From assembly GCA_964019425.1 (NCBI GenBank), contig OZ025787.1, positions 434,001 to 498,000 on the forward strand: a DNA stretch of 64,000 nt, given 5' to 3'. Both the position numbers and the translations under genes were made by a program. Below the pieces are notes generated by a model. The model ran no database searches, was not told the origin of the DNA, and was given only the letters and a program-made list of their open reading frames with translations. This DNA is from Flectonema sp. DT1601. Taxonomy: Eukaryota > Euglenozoa > Diplonemea > Diplonemida > Diplonemidae. Shown here piece by piece: positions 19,329-29,939 of this stretch (its first letter is position 1; each line of letters begins with the position of its first letter).

Positions 19329-21101
19329 ATGCCAGCGAGTTCTGTGGGGGGGTCCTCATTTTTGAGTGGTCCACCAAAAGAGAAGAAGGTGACGACAACT
19401 GGGGGAACTAAAGTAACAACAATTAGCGACACGTCCAGAAGTGGCCTGAGGAAGGTTTCTGATTCCCCGAAGTCAGTTGGAAGTACGACGACGACGACTA
19501 CTACTACTCGTGTTTTTAGTGAACCACCAAAACCTACAATCGATCGCAGTCAATCTGTTTCTGTATCTGGTTCTGTATCTGGTTCTGTTCAAAGGAAAAA
19601 GAAAGACGGTGATGCTCCTACCATTCCTGGACAACGACGCTCCGTCAACAGTAAAGGTGTTTATATCGAAGGAGATGAAGTAGCAGTTGGATCTGAGTAT
19701 GCTGCTATTCATAGACAGATATTCGCTGTTCAAAGTATGTTAAAAACACGTGAAGACATGTTAGACATTCAAGAGTGTAGAATTAGAAATGATGAACCAG
19801 ATGTTATGTTATCACGCGACACAGAAGCATGGGTTAACAGACCGTCACTAAGTCCTACTCGTATTAGAGAGGGATGTGATTTTGCGTCTTCAGAGAAGAA
19901 TAGTTTTCGCTCAACATCAACTATGGAAGATATTGAACTTTCACCTCGAAGGACTACATCAGTGAGACATATTCGGGAACCAATTGTTCACACGAAAGAT
20001 GTTTCGAATTTAAATTCACTGCCGAGTGTCATCCCTGCTGAACGTGAAATAAGACCAGGTCCTCATCCATGTCTTCCAGATGGTCCAACTCGTCATGACT
20101 TACGAGATGTTTCTCACCCTCATCTTCAGGCTCGCGTTGAAAGTCTTGAGAATGAAGTTGCTCGTCTTCGTGATGAGAACACTCGACTTCTGAATGCTTC
20201 TCTACTTCCTGCTTCTGATAATCAGCACTCGGAAGTTCAAAATGCATCATTTTCTGTTCCATTTCATCGTCTTGTTGACAGAGCTGTGAGTGCTTCAGAA
20301 GCTATCTCACATCTGAGTGCGAGAAGATCAGAATTACAAGGAGTAAGTCCGGCACACTCAAACAGACGAACAGAGAGTTTTGCCCCACCAGTAAACGCTC
20401 CTAACTACGATTTGGGTAGAAATATGCACCACTCAATGACATTATATTCTCAGGAAACAATGTCGTTGGGAAGAGAGTTTCCAACTCCAGATCATGTGAC
20501 TGCGATGGTACCAGCTCCGTATCATCAGGCTCCTTCACTTCCAGCTCCACTTTGTTCTAATGACACAGTTGGAACCTTTCGACCATTTACTAGACCTCCT
20601 GGTGATCCAGGTAGGAGAAGTCCTCCACCACCATCAACTGCTCAGCCTCCATCAATGAGTTATGTTGAGGATGTTATAGCAAAGCATGATGCTACTCGTA
20701 CTGGTAGAGTCTCTCCACTTCCATTTACAAGTGGTACTGTCCCCCCACCACTACCTTCTAATGGACAATATAAAATTCCTTCTGCTACATTAAATAACTT
20801 TCCTCCACCAGTTAGGAATAGCCCAATCCCGAGATCAGAATCATTTCAAAGTCACGCAACTCAAATACCTGAGAGTAGGGGTCCTATTATTTCCCCACCG
20901 CGCAATAGAAGTTTCACACCTCCTACTGCAAGAGGTTCTGGTTCTCAAGGATATAGAAGGTTGTCAATGAATCAGCTGCCGGCAGGAAGTGTCAGTCGGA
21001 GTTCTGTTCGCAGCGCATCATCGAGAGCAGCCTCGAGATCGATTGATGATTTCAGATCAGAGTTTACCAGAATTACAGGAAAAATGGTTTGTCTTATTTA
21101 A
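19329..21101 (+). CDS. Unfamiliar Pro/Ser-rich protein with short coiled coil
   Basis: The product (590 residues as drawn) is of low complexity: Ser, Thr, Pro and Arg dominate, with an early Thr run (~57-63). A leucine-zipper-like coiled coil lies near residue 270 (RVESLENEVARLRDENTRLL). Many Pro-rich stretches follow (RSPPPPSTAQPPS). It could be a cytoskeletal or scaffold protein, but no domain is recognised. The frame may begin earlier through an upstream exon (19204-19239). It may also end later: the last codons run into GTTTGT, like donors used in the K+ channel gene, and an exon-like segment lies at 21372-21433. Both ends are therefore provisional. Confidence 0.7.
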   Translation: MPASSVGGSSFLSGPPKEKKVTTTGGTKVTTISDTSRSGLRKVSDSPKSVGSTTTTTTTTRVFSEPPKPTIDRSQSVSVSGSVSGSVQRKKKDGDAPTIPGQRRSVNSKGVYIEGDEVAVGSEYAAIHRQIFAVQSMLKTREDMLDIQECRIRNDEPDVMLSRDTEAWVNRPSLSPTRIREGCDFASSEKNSFRSTSTMEDIELSPRRTTSVRHIREPIVHTKDVSNLNSLPSVIPAEREIRPGPHPCLPDGPTRHDLRDVSHPHLQARVESLENEVARLRDENTRLLNASLLPASDNQHSEVQNASFSVPFHRLVDRAVSASEAISHLSARRSELQGVSPAHSNRRTESFAPPVNAPNYDLGRNMHHSMTLYSQETMSLGREFPTPDHVTAMVPAPYHQAPSLPAPLCSNDTVGTFRPFTRPPGDPGRRSPPPPSTAQPPSMSYVEDVIAKHDATRTGRVSPLPFTSGTVPPPLPSNGQYKIPSATLNNFPPPVRNSPIPRSESFQSHATQIPESRGPIISPPRNRSFTPPTARGSGSQGYRRLSMNQLPAGSVSRSSVRSASSRAASRSIDDFRSEFTRITGKMVCLI

Positions 21102-21747
21102 GTACTTTTATAAATTGATGTACTTCTTACAAAACAACACAAACAATACAAACAAAACAGAGTTGTGCATCCTCTGTTGGGTAGTCGAATCTGACATCTT
21201 CCCATCATTTTGTGAAATGCCATAAAAGGTAGTCGAACTCATACCAGTCATTTGTTAAGAATGAAGCCTCAGTAGTAGTAGCACTAACTTTTGGTTAAGT
21301 TAGTACGGGGTTATATATCTCTTTGTTCATTTTGTGTTTTATTTTTTTGTGCGTTTGCGGCTTTCCATCAGTGAATGTAATTGACATCAAGCTTGCGAGA
21401 GAGTGGAGTCAATCACTTATAACAACTGACAAGGTACTGGCTTCTAATTTTTTTTTTTTTTTTTGATACTTATTTCTGTGTTGTATTTTTATACGTAATG
21501 TCGTGAGAAGGATCAACCTATCATCCACGACTGTTTTTTTCTCTTTTTTTTTTTCTTTATAAGAGAAGTAGAAAAAAAATCTATTTTAATTGTTAAAAAA
21601 ATGAAGTTGGTAAAAAGTACCAACACACACTGTCCTGTTTAGATAATATTGTTAGAAATACTTGTTACTTACTTATTGTTAGAATTGTTTTTTATCATTG
21701 TTTCGTTAGTTATTTGAATCACTTTGTCAACAGTAACAATTATACCT
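21102..21747. other. Spacer with an exon-like segment at 21372-21433
   Basis: Segment 21372-21433 sits between a TTTCCATCAG acceptor and a GTACTG donor and is open in one frame (NVIDIKLAREWSQSLITTDK). It does not join in phase to the obvious GTTTGT donor at the end of the upstream ORF. It would join if a GTCTTA site 4 bp further on were used. The rest is T-rich with runs at about 21450-21464 and 21546-21555. An acceptor TTTGTCAACAG ends at 21733, just before the next gene. Confidence 0.35.
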
Positions 21748-23934
21748 ATGAATGACTACTATTCTGAAAGACATGGTGACTGCATACGGATGAGGGCAAT
21801 CAGTAACTCTGATAGTGGAGATGAATATGATCGAGAAAGAGAAGCAGCTGTATCTGTAGAAAGAGGAGTTCCAACTGAAGTCGTTGGATGGGCTACCGCT
21901 GGATTATTTGTGATCATATCCCTTGTTTGTATAATTTTATTAAAAGAGGCCACCGTGTTGACTAACGTTAATGAGATACCAGAGACTGTACCACCCACTC
22001 AACTAGTAACAAACTACTCACTGACATTCGACTTCCCCCCCAGCCTGCAGTATGGAGATGAGTACCACGGAAGTTCAATAATTACGTTTAAACTATCAGG
22101 TAAATATCATACGAGGATCTATTTAAATTCTGGTGTCTTGTCATTAACTAAATTTTATTTTATAAAAAACTCAAAACACGTCATTCCAGAAGGTGTGTAC
22201 AGACTTAGTAAGCGATGGTGGGAATTTACGTTTGATTCTTATCTCCCGGAGGTGTTTGATTTTCATATTTATTGGACAGCTGTGGTGTCAGTTCCGATGT
22301 TTGAAATATCTGGTTCGTCACGAACACGGTCATTGTTTGCTCAGGGTGGACCAGAATTGTTTCCGTGTGTGGCTCAGACTGAAGCGTTCTTTGGAATAAG
22401 AATTCGAACTACATCTGACGTGGCTGTCATCACTCCGGATATGCCTTTCGTAAAACTGCTTCCAATCTCAGCGGGTTTTATTTTGATTCGCGGATCAAAG
22501 ATTAAACAGACCATACAAGCATCAAATCAATCTGTTTCAATATACTCAGATAATGATAATAATAATAAGAAAAGTGAATTAGGTGAAATTGTTAATCTAG
22601 TGACTGATGCTCAAATTAAATTGTCAAAACCGAAAAACCCAATAATTCAAAATTGGAAATTCTTCTTAACGACAGCAACAGATGATCTCCTTCAACATTA
22701 TGTGACGTTGACAGCGGTACCGATAATTCAACCGTTTAGTCAAATGCTAACTTTATCAATTTCCATAAAACAGATTCTTTTAGTACTAAATTATCCTTTA
22801 CACTTAGTCGATTTTGGATCAAAATACCTCTCTGCAGAAATTCTTAACTATCAAAACGGATACACATCTAACGTATTATCATACTATGCTTGTCAGCAGA
22901 AGGAGTCTCTTCATAGGTTTTCGTTATCAATTGTTAATTGGATGTATCAGTCGTCTGAATCAACGTACGGTTCAATGAATATAAAAAAATACTCCGATGC
23001 TTCAATCAATAATCAGGTACCCGTTGTAATTGTATCGAATAACACTTTACGAGTTCGAGATGGAGAATGGAGAGGAATTCGAATACCCGCAATGATATTA
23101 TTTTCAAATAAAAGTTCGTTATTCGTGACCATCACAACTGAGATTACAATATTTGATAACACCATCATATCATGTAATCATATGCGGAGATTTGCTGTTG
23201 ATTGTGAATATGACCGAGAACCGAACTTGAGCAGCTTATCTTGTATTGATAAATCGGGATTCTTAAGTGAAGGTTATTCACAATCACTTTTTGTGGGATT
23301 GAAGCGATCGGAAATTACATTTAAAAAGAAATGTTTAATGTGGTATCATGCGCAGGCAGTTCAGTTGAACGAGTTGTTCTTCTTAACCAGTAAAAGTACG
23401 CTGGAGTCACATGACTTGGTAATGAATACGACAGCAGATGCAATCAATAATTGGTTTTCGGAACAATTTCCAACTTATAGCGAGTTCTCCGAAGTAGTGG
23501 AGTTGACTACGGAAACTGAAATTATGATGTGCCAGAATGTGTTTTTTTATAATATTTCAACGCGGGTTCGTAATCAAGCAGCACTTCAGAGCTCTTGCAG
23601 CGAGTTGTTTTCTTACTTGGAATTGTATAAAAAAGCAACACTCGACCCTACCTTATTATCGGAGACAATACCCGCTCTTGATGTTAGTGGTACGCTTAGT
23701 TATGCCATAAAGGTTCTTGCTGTGATGTCACCGAGTCTTCTAAAGGAATTTCAATTTTTAATATTTCCAAAATGGGATGATGTCAACTTCGTATTAACAA
23801 TGGTAGCGTCATCCCTTCCGGTTAACCATCCTGTCACTGATTATTTTGTTACTCTCTATCCTTCGTACCTACCTCGCATACAATCGCGGAGGGATTCATG
23901 GAGAGAGTTATATGGAGATTTAAGCCCCCCATGA
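21748..23934 (+). CDS. Single-pass membrane protein resembling a catalytically dead M1 aminopeptidase
   Basis: The start is the ATG at 21748, 14 bp after the acceptor; the frame is open from 21724 but only through a TTG. Of 728 residues, the first ~45 are cytosolic. One membrane helix spans ~45-66 (VGWATAGLFVIISLVCIILL), and the rest is predicted extracellular, with several sequons. Early ectodomain features follow the M1 (aminopeptidase N) N-terminal domain: YSLTFDFPPSLQYGDEYHGS, then LFPCVAQTEAFFGIRIRTT, then ITPDMP. In M1 these correspond to the opening beta-strand, the FPC-x-DEP-x-x-KA-x-F block and SNMP. The GAMEN exopeptidase motif and the HEXXH...E zinc site are absent. It is therefore probably a pseudo-peptidase with a binding role. 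The similarity is suggestive, not proven. Confidence 0.55.
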   Translation: MNDYYSERHGDCIRMRAISNSDSGDEYDREREAAVSVERGVPTEVVGWATAGLFVIISLVCIILLKEATVLTNVNEIPETVPPTQLVTNYSLTFDFPPSLQYGDEYHGSSIITFKLSGKYHTRIYLNSGVLSLTKFYFIKNSKHVIPEGVYRLSKRWWEFTFDSYLPEVFDFHIYWTAVVSVPMFEISGSSRTRSLFAQGGPELFPCVAQTEAFFGIRIRTTSDVAVITPDMPFVKLLPISAGFILIRGSKIKQTIQASNQSVSIYSDNDNNNKKSELGEIVNLVTDAQIKLSKPKNPIIQNWKFFLTTATDDLLQHYVTLTAVPIIQPFSQMLTLSISIKQILLVLNYPLHLVDFGSKYLSAEILNYQNGYTSNVLSYYACQQKESLHRFSLSIVNWMYQSSESTYGSMNIKKYSDASINNQVPVVIVSNNTLRVRDGEWRGIRIPAMILFSNKSSLFVTITTEITIFDNTIISCNHMRRFAVDCEYDREPNLSSLSCIDKSGFLSEGYSQSLFVGLKRSEITFKKKCLMWYHAQAVQLNELFFLTSKSTLESHDLVMNTTADAINNWFSEQFPTYSEFSEVVELTTETEIMMCQNVFFYNISTRVRNQAALQSSCSELFSYLELYKKATLDPTLLSETIPALDVSGTLSYAIKVLAVMSPSLLKEFQFLIFPKWDDVNFVLTMVASSLPVNHPVTDYFVTLYPSYLPRIQSRRDSWRELYGDLSPP

Positions 23935-24201
23935 TTATTTATTATTATTATTTTTTAAAAGGTTACGGTTCCCCGTCAACCTTTTTTTTAACAAATTCGC
24001 TGGTCTGGTTGTGTGGTGGTTTGGCATATCAGTGATTCAGTCACATTTACACAAAAAACAAAAAAAAAAAAAAAAAAAAAAAGGGACTGTGACTGAAAAG
24101 AAAACAGCAGAAACACGTTAGAATATGTTTTTATTATTTTTTTTGAGAATTTTTAATTTTTTGAAGTTAAAATTATTTTTTTTCTTACATAAGTCTTAAC
24201 G
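23935..24201. other. Short spacer with poly-A run
   Basis: Contains a 22-base A-run at about 24061-24082 and T-rich sequence up to the next start. CTTACATAAG just before the next ATG is the likely acceptor. No gene seen. Confidence 0.5.
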
Positions 24202-27200
24202 ATGTTAAGGCAGTCTAAGAGACTGCTTGTGAAGAAGAAAAAAGCACTTCGAAAGACACCTTCGATTCCGGGTGGAGGAGACCAGTTTATAGACACGCAT
24301 GGAAACGTTGTCGACTTAACGAGTTATCAACAACCGAAAACAGCAAAGATAATCACAGATGAGTTCTCACCTAGACCACCATCGAAGTATATAAATAGAA
24401 GAAGAGCAAACCGTTTAAAAGAATTCAGAGACCAGCAACCTCCGATACCAGGAGGTCATATGCAACCATGGAATGGTTATGGTTTCTTTAATCATAATCC
24501 TAACCCAGTTCATGATTTAACAACTGAGGAACTTGAGGAGTACGTTCATGGAACTGAGTATACTGAACTACCTGAAGTCATGGGTAAGAATGAAGATTGG
24601 CCGAGGTTACCTCATGATATCAATGTAGTCGAGACTGAAACAACTGGATTTGAACATCAAACACAATTATTTAAAGAAGAACCATGGGCAAATGAAATTA
24701 GTGAAGGAGATGGTAAATCTAGATACCATTTATACTCTGGCAGGGATGGATATGATATTGACTTAACCAGACCAGGCGCTCTTGAAGCGTATGAGGCAGA
24801 TCTGGAAGAATTCGGTGAACTCTCTCACGTTCCAATCAGAGCTGCTCCTCAATTTGAAGTAATAAATCAAGTAAGATGGGTTGATGGTAAATGGGTTAAA
24901 ACTGTGGATCCAAATTTCAAAAGAGCACCTCACAGCGCATTCTTAACTGACATCCCTGATATTAAAATTGGAACAGAATTATTAGATCCTGAACTTGACT
25001 TAGGTGAAACTGGAGACGGTGGATATGCTGCAGAACTAGCGAGGTTTGGTTCTTTAAGTAATTCATCTGCTGGTGTTGACCCTTCAGATGTAATTGATGA
25101 AAATGATATGAAAACTATAAATTATATTGAAGGTGGTATTCCATCAAAGGGAAAGGTTATCGACGTGACTCATACCGAAACTGTTGAAAATATTACATCA
25201 GGTGATGGTAGTGAACAAGGTGGTGGGTTCTTGTCTACAACGGAATCCACAACTGTAGAAATCAATACTCCAGAACAACAAGAAACTGATATGTTCACTG
25301 ATATGATGTCAGTACCAGGAGAGGAACCGATTAAAATAACTCATGATGCATCCATAACAGGAAGAGTCAACGGCATTCCAATAAACGTATTTGATAATGT
25401 TCAAGAAGTTGATCCAGCTTCAGTTACCACAGAGCATGAAAACCATGTATTCTCTGGTTTATATCCGCGTGGTGACGAAGAAATGACTGAATTTGAACGT
25501 ATTCGCCTTGCGCGTTGCCTTGAAATGCATCAAAAACATAATGTTCCCCTTGCTAATAAGGGAGTTGATCCTTATTCGAATAACGCATTCTTGAGAAGAA
25601 ATAATCCTTTTAACAATACAAATGATGATGAAATTGGTAGAAAACACGACTTGTCAGTAGAATTTAAGCTACGTCAGCAGTACAAGTTGGGGTATGATGT
25701 TGATAAGCAAACCCGACCAATGTACAGGACACCCGAGACTGTTGCATCTCCGCAAAAGGGAGTAATTTCAGAATGGCACCGTAGAATTTTATGGACATCA
25801 ACCCTTGCAGGTGTAGATAGAAAAACAGATCTTTATCCTGATGGTTTTATTGATGGAAACGGATCGAAGATGTATGGCGATACGAAATACACTGCAGTCA
25901 ATCATGGTACTCACAGGGTAGGCTACACGAGTCTGTTTCACACTCGTTCACAAGTTACTCCTATATCACACGAGTTTGTATCTCAAGAAAAATATCAAGC
26001 ATACAAATCTGGTGAGGACCTCCGTCGTAAAATGATACGAGAAAAAGAATTAGAACGGAAACGAGCAATAAAAGAAGAAGAATATAATAAAAGGATATCT
26101 GGTAAGGCTGAACAAGAAGCTAATGAAAAGCGGATAGCTAACGACAAGATATTAAACACGATGAGAATGAATAACTTTACTGAAGACGAACTCATACTTT
26201 CCGAAGTCAGAAATAAAGATATTTATTTAGAAGACGTTCGTAGTAAACATCAAGAAGATATCCTAAGTGTGTATGGTAGGAATCCATTTAAAATTGATAC
26301 TCGATATCTTCCATGGCGTGGTAAACGAGGACAAGCATGGCGTGACATCCCTGAAGACCAATTACAACTCAAGGGAACGGGTCACTTCACTGACAACGTC
26401 CACTCAGAAGGTATATTCGGTTACAAACATCGCCGTGCAGAAATGGATCACCTTCAATGGGACAGTTATTCTGACACATACAGACAGAGAATGTGGGATC
26501 ATTTCACTAAGAAGATCTCTCTCGATAATTTCTTAAACGATCATTTCACTGCTGACCAATTACCAAAGGCGGGAAGTTCAAGAGAAACATCAAATGACTT
26601 AAAGGTTTATCACAAGTATTCAGCTCCTGGATGGGCATTTAGAGGTCGACTAGACAATTCTCAAATACCTCCTACAGAGGGAAGCGATTATAAGTGGAAT
26701 ACAACTCCACTTGATGCTAGTGGAATCGTACCTACGGAAAGACCTGCTTCAACCAAACGATCAGTTTATGTTCGTAAAAGTGATGCTGAAAAGTTTGCAT
26801 TATCAGGACAACGTCGTAGCTATTCTTCATCAGCGAGAAGTCATTCTCAGAGAAGAGGTATTTCATATCACATTCAAAAGGATGCGGAATTCTACTCCAG
26901 TCCTGTTCATCGAATGAGAAATCCGACAAATGGATTTGTACCTGGTGAGTACCAAGCCCCTGATAAGAAAAAAACAAAAAGTCTGATTCCCGGAGATATC
27001 TCTGGTTACCACATAGATCAAGACGAGGACATACCTGAAGACGAGCGGCTTAAGAGACGACAAAAATACCCAGGAAGAAACGAAGCTACTGCAGAATGGC
27101 CTTTGAACGGAACGGCTGCAGTTGTTGTTGGTATCGAAGGAGTTATTCAAAAAGGGAATACAATGTTGAGTGGTACTCAAGATGCGGTTCGTCAACTGAA

Positions 27201-28534
27201 GGCGAGAAAGATCCCTTTATTATTTTATTCTGATGGATTCCCACAGTGGACTGAAGCTGAGATGGCAACAAACTTATCCCAGGCACTTCAAATATCAATT
27301 TCAACTGAAGAAGTAATGCTTGGATGTAATTCATGCGCTGTCCCTGTTATTGAAGAAAAACACAAAACTAAACACACACTTGTTGTCGGTCCGAAGGGTT
27401 CAGCACAAGTCCTTAAGAAGGCTGGTTTTAATCATGTTGTTAGTGTTGATCGCATAGCAGAACAGTTCTCAGCCCATCTTCCATTTAAAAAGACATCCAA
27501 CAACACTCCAGGTACGGGGCAGTACATTATTGAAAATATTATAATAACAGGAATGCCTGCAGATTGGTCTGCTGCATTACAAATATGCCTTGATGTATTA
27601 TTAACAAAACAAGGTCAAGGTGTTGGCTCTAAACAATCACTCTTAGATGTTAGTGAGCCAGCACAACATGTTGGAGTCTTTGTCACTGATCCCAGAAGAT
27701 TAGTATCAACATCTCATGAAGTCCCAAGGATTCATTCTGGTGTCTTTGTTGATTCGTTACGTGGGTTGTTTGAAAATAGTCGGGCTGGTCGTGCACTCAA
27801 AATAACTGACGTGAGTCGTCTTAATACTGACGTTCAGTCTCTGATTGAAAAACGAGTTCTTTCATTATCAAAAGACTATTATAAACACACTTCAGAAATG
27901 ACTCATATTTATAATATCTCTGATCACATTCATCACGATGCTGTTGCTGCAAATCGTTTTCGCGATTCCCTTCATCTCCGTTGGTGGTCAGTCATCGTCT
28001 CTACTGGTATCAGTGATGACGCTAACACGGCAATTGGACACTTTGTAAAACACGATCTGAATGATGTATGTTGAAATTTCTATTTCTTTTTTGCATTTAA
28101 CAAGTATTGTAAGAACGAAAAAGAATGTTGGCAGCACACGTAAACTTCCTTTAGCTTTATCAGTTTAAGTCGGTTCACGGTTTCGTGCACAAACAAAAAA
28201 ATCACAGTGTTATATTATTATTTTCTGTATAGTTGAAGATAAAGCCAATTCTTTTTGTTTACTCTTCCTAAACTAATCCACCACAACTACAACTAATTCA
28301 ATACAGAAACTACTTCCTGAAAGTCTACCGTTGATTGAGTCTAAGGAATTACTTTATTACCAAGAAGATAGGTCGTATGTTTTCATCTTTTTTCTTTTAT
28401 TTATTTATTTCTTTTGTTCACCTTTTAATTACATTGTAATACCACAACGAAAAACACAAACCAGATGCGATGTCGGTTACGTGTCATTCCCAATGTTCGT
28501 AGCAGACTTATTAAGTCTTGAGTATCATGACTAA
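24202..28534 (+). CDS. Large protein ending in a dead HDHD5/CECR5-like HAD domain (three exons)
   Basis: Exons 24202-28065, 28307-28374 and 28465-28534. Both introns have GTATGT donors and CAG acceptors, and splicing keeps the frame, giving 1333 residues; unspliced, exon 1 stops just past 28065. The N-terminus (MLRQSKRLLVKKKKALRK) is basic and Arg/Lys-rich, like a mitochondrial presequence. About 970 residues of unfamiliar, charged, Pro- and Tyr-containing sequence follow. From ~970 on, a HAD domain of the HDHD5/CECR5 kind is clear: VVVGIEGVIQKGNTMLSGTQ, then KIPLLFYSDGF, EEVMLGCNSCA and HTLVVGPKGSAQVLKKAGF. The nucleophile motif DxDG is replaced by GIEG, so phosphatase activity is unlikely. 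Exons 2-3 end the C-terminal helix (VSFPMFVADLLSLEYHD). Intron 2 has a length divisible by three and no stop, so its retention would also be readable. Confidence 0.75.
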
Positions 28535-28843
28535 GATGGTATTCTTGTATCCAGTCAGGTTAGCAGGGTGTTCATAACATTTCGTTTTTTCTTTTTTTTT
28601 AAATTAAACCTGCAGTCGATTTAACGAGACGATGGAAGTCATTTGAGTCTTCCGAAAGTGTTGAGGGCAACAACACCACAGGAACTATATCTGCTGCTTC
28701 ACTTTATAATTCTTCCTCAACAGGTACCCTTAATGGTTCAAACGTGTGATTGTTAATAGTCAAAGATATATTGCATGTGGTTAATCTTCTTCAGCAGGTA
28801 ATATTAAATATCAAACCTGTGAGAACATCACGTGCACTGTTCG
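28535..28843. other. Spacer with unassigned coding-like segment 28616-28723
   Basis: The segment lies between AAACCTGCAG (ending 28615) and a GTACCC donor (28724), and is open in one frame (DLTRRWKSFESSESVEG...). It does not join in phase to the following ORF through the CTTCAGCAG acceptor (28794/28797), and that ORF has its own upstream in-frame stop (28820-28822). It may be a 5' UTR exon or an exon of an unrecognised isoform. Confidence 0.35.
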
Positions 28844-29713
28844 ATGGAAAGAATTGAAGGGATGTTGAGAGATGGAGAGCTTCGCTCTACATCATCATCT
28901 GGAAACTCAACACAAGACTTGGCGCAACACCAAGCTCACGTTCAAGAAGCGATGAACCAAATGTCGAGAAATCAAAACGAGCTTCTCGCCGCCATAAAAG
29001 ATGGCGATCGGGAAGTTCAAGAAAGACTCCAAGTGGAATATCGAGAACGAGAAAAAGCATTTAAGAATGCATCCTTGATCCAATATAAATTACAAAATTC
29101 ATTAAAAGCGAGGAAGGTTGACCAGATAACAGAATTTACACAATGTGATGTGAACAGGTGGCCGTCACTACCAAAAGTAACATCAAACTTTACCGACAGG
29201 TACATGAAACTCGAAGAGTACTCACCCGAAACACACGTCTGTTACGCAGACTTGTCAGAGTTTGAACGCTTAAAGAAGGAGGTGACATCGGGAAGTCTAC
29301 TAACAGAATCCAACAGCTACAATGAAATTAAAAAAACTGATGAAAACCAACCAGACGAATTATGTGTCGAAGAACAAGATTTGTTTACTATCTCAAGACC
29401 ACAAGAAGATCCAACCACTTCAATTACAGGAGATCCAATGTCAGAAGAGACGCTGTTAGAACTCTTTAAGTCTATTGATAAGTCGGGTGATGGTTTTCTT
29501 TCTTCATCAGAACTTTCCTCTCTCTGGTCTTCTAAGGAAGTTCCCTTTGACTTGCCTCCGTCACAACAAGTCTTAAGCGGAGTTTTTAAGTATTGCGGAG
29601 GCTACGCCAACCGATGGAAGCAAATCGATCGTCTCTCTAGCGACAAAGGTATCCCACCTTTGATAAATTTTGATGAATTTTGTACAATCATGTTAGCATG
29701 TGCTGCTAGATAA
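28844..29713 (+). CDS. EF-hand protein of unknown role
   Basis: A 289-residue protein from the first ATG; a GTG 12 bp upstream is not expected to be used. The N-terminal ~75 residues are helical and Gln/Glu-rich, probably coiled coil. The middle is charged. A canonical calcium-binding loop DKSGDGFLSSSE lies near residue 212 within LFKSIDKSGDGFLSSSEL. A second, degenerate half (INFDEFCTIML) is at the C-terminus. One good EF-hand suggests calcium sensing. The family is not identified further. It sits between the HAD-domain gene and the K+ channel in the same direction. Confidence 0.75.
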   Translation: MERIEGMLRDGELRSTSSSGNSTQDLAQHQAHVQEAMNQMSRNQNELLAAIKDGDREVQERLQVEYREREKAFKNASLIQYKLQNSLKARKVDQITEFTQCDVNRWPSLPKVTSNFTDRYMKLEEYSPETHVCYADLSEFERLKKEVTSGSLLTESNSYNEIKKTDENQPDELCVEEQDLFTISRPQEDPTTSITGDPMSEETLLELFKSIDKSGDGFLSSSELSSLWSSKEVPFDLPPSQQVLSGVFKYCGGYANRWKQIDRLSSDKGIPPLINFDEFCTIMLACAAR

Positions 29714-29939
29714 CATCATTCTCCTAATTGCTAATCAATATTTACATATTGTAGTTGTACGTTACATTTTTTCCCCTCCATTTGTTTTTTCATTTTTATT
29801 AATTTATTTTCTTCTTTCCTCAGTTCTAATTTAAACGATTATGGAGTAATTTTGAGCTCCTCTTTTTTTTTTTTTTTTTTTTTTTTCGAAAAAAAAAAAA
29901 AATGGATGGATAGCAATTACCATTTAAGAGATAAGCGCA
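29714..29939. other. Spacer with T-run/A-run pair
   Basis: A T-run of about 23 bases (29864-29886) is followed within 3 bp by a 13-base A-run, a potential hairpin. It lies about 40 bp upstream of the channel start. No gene seen. Confidence 0.5.
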
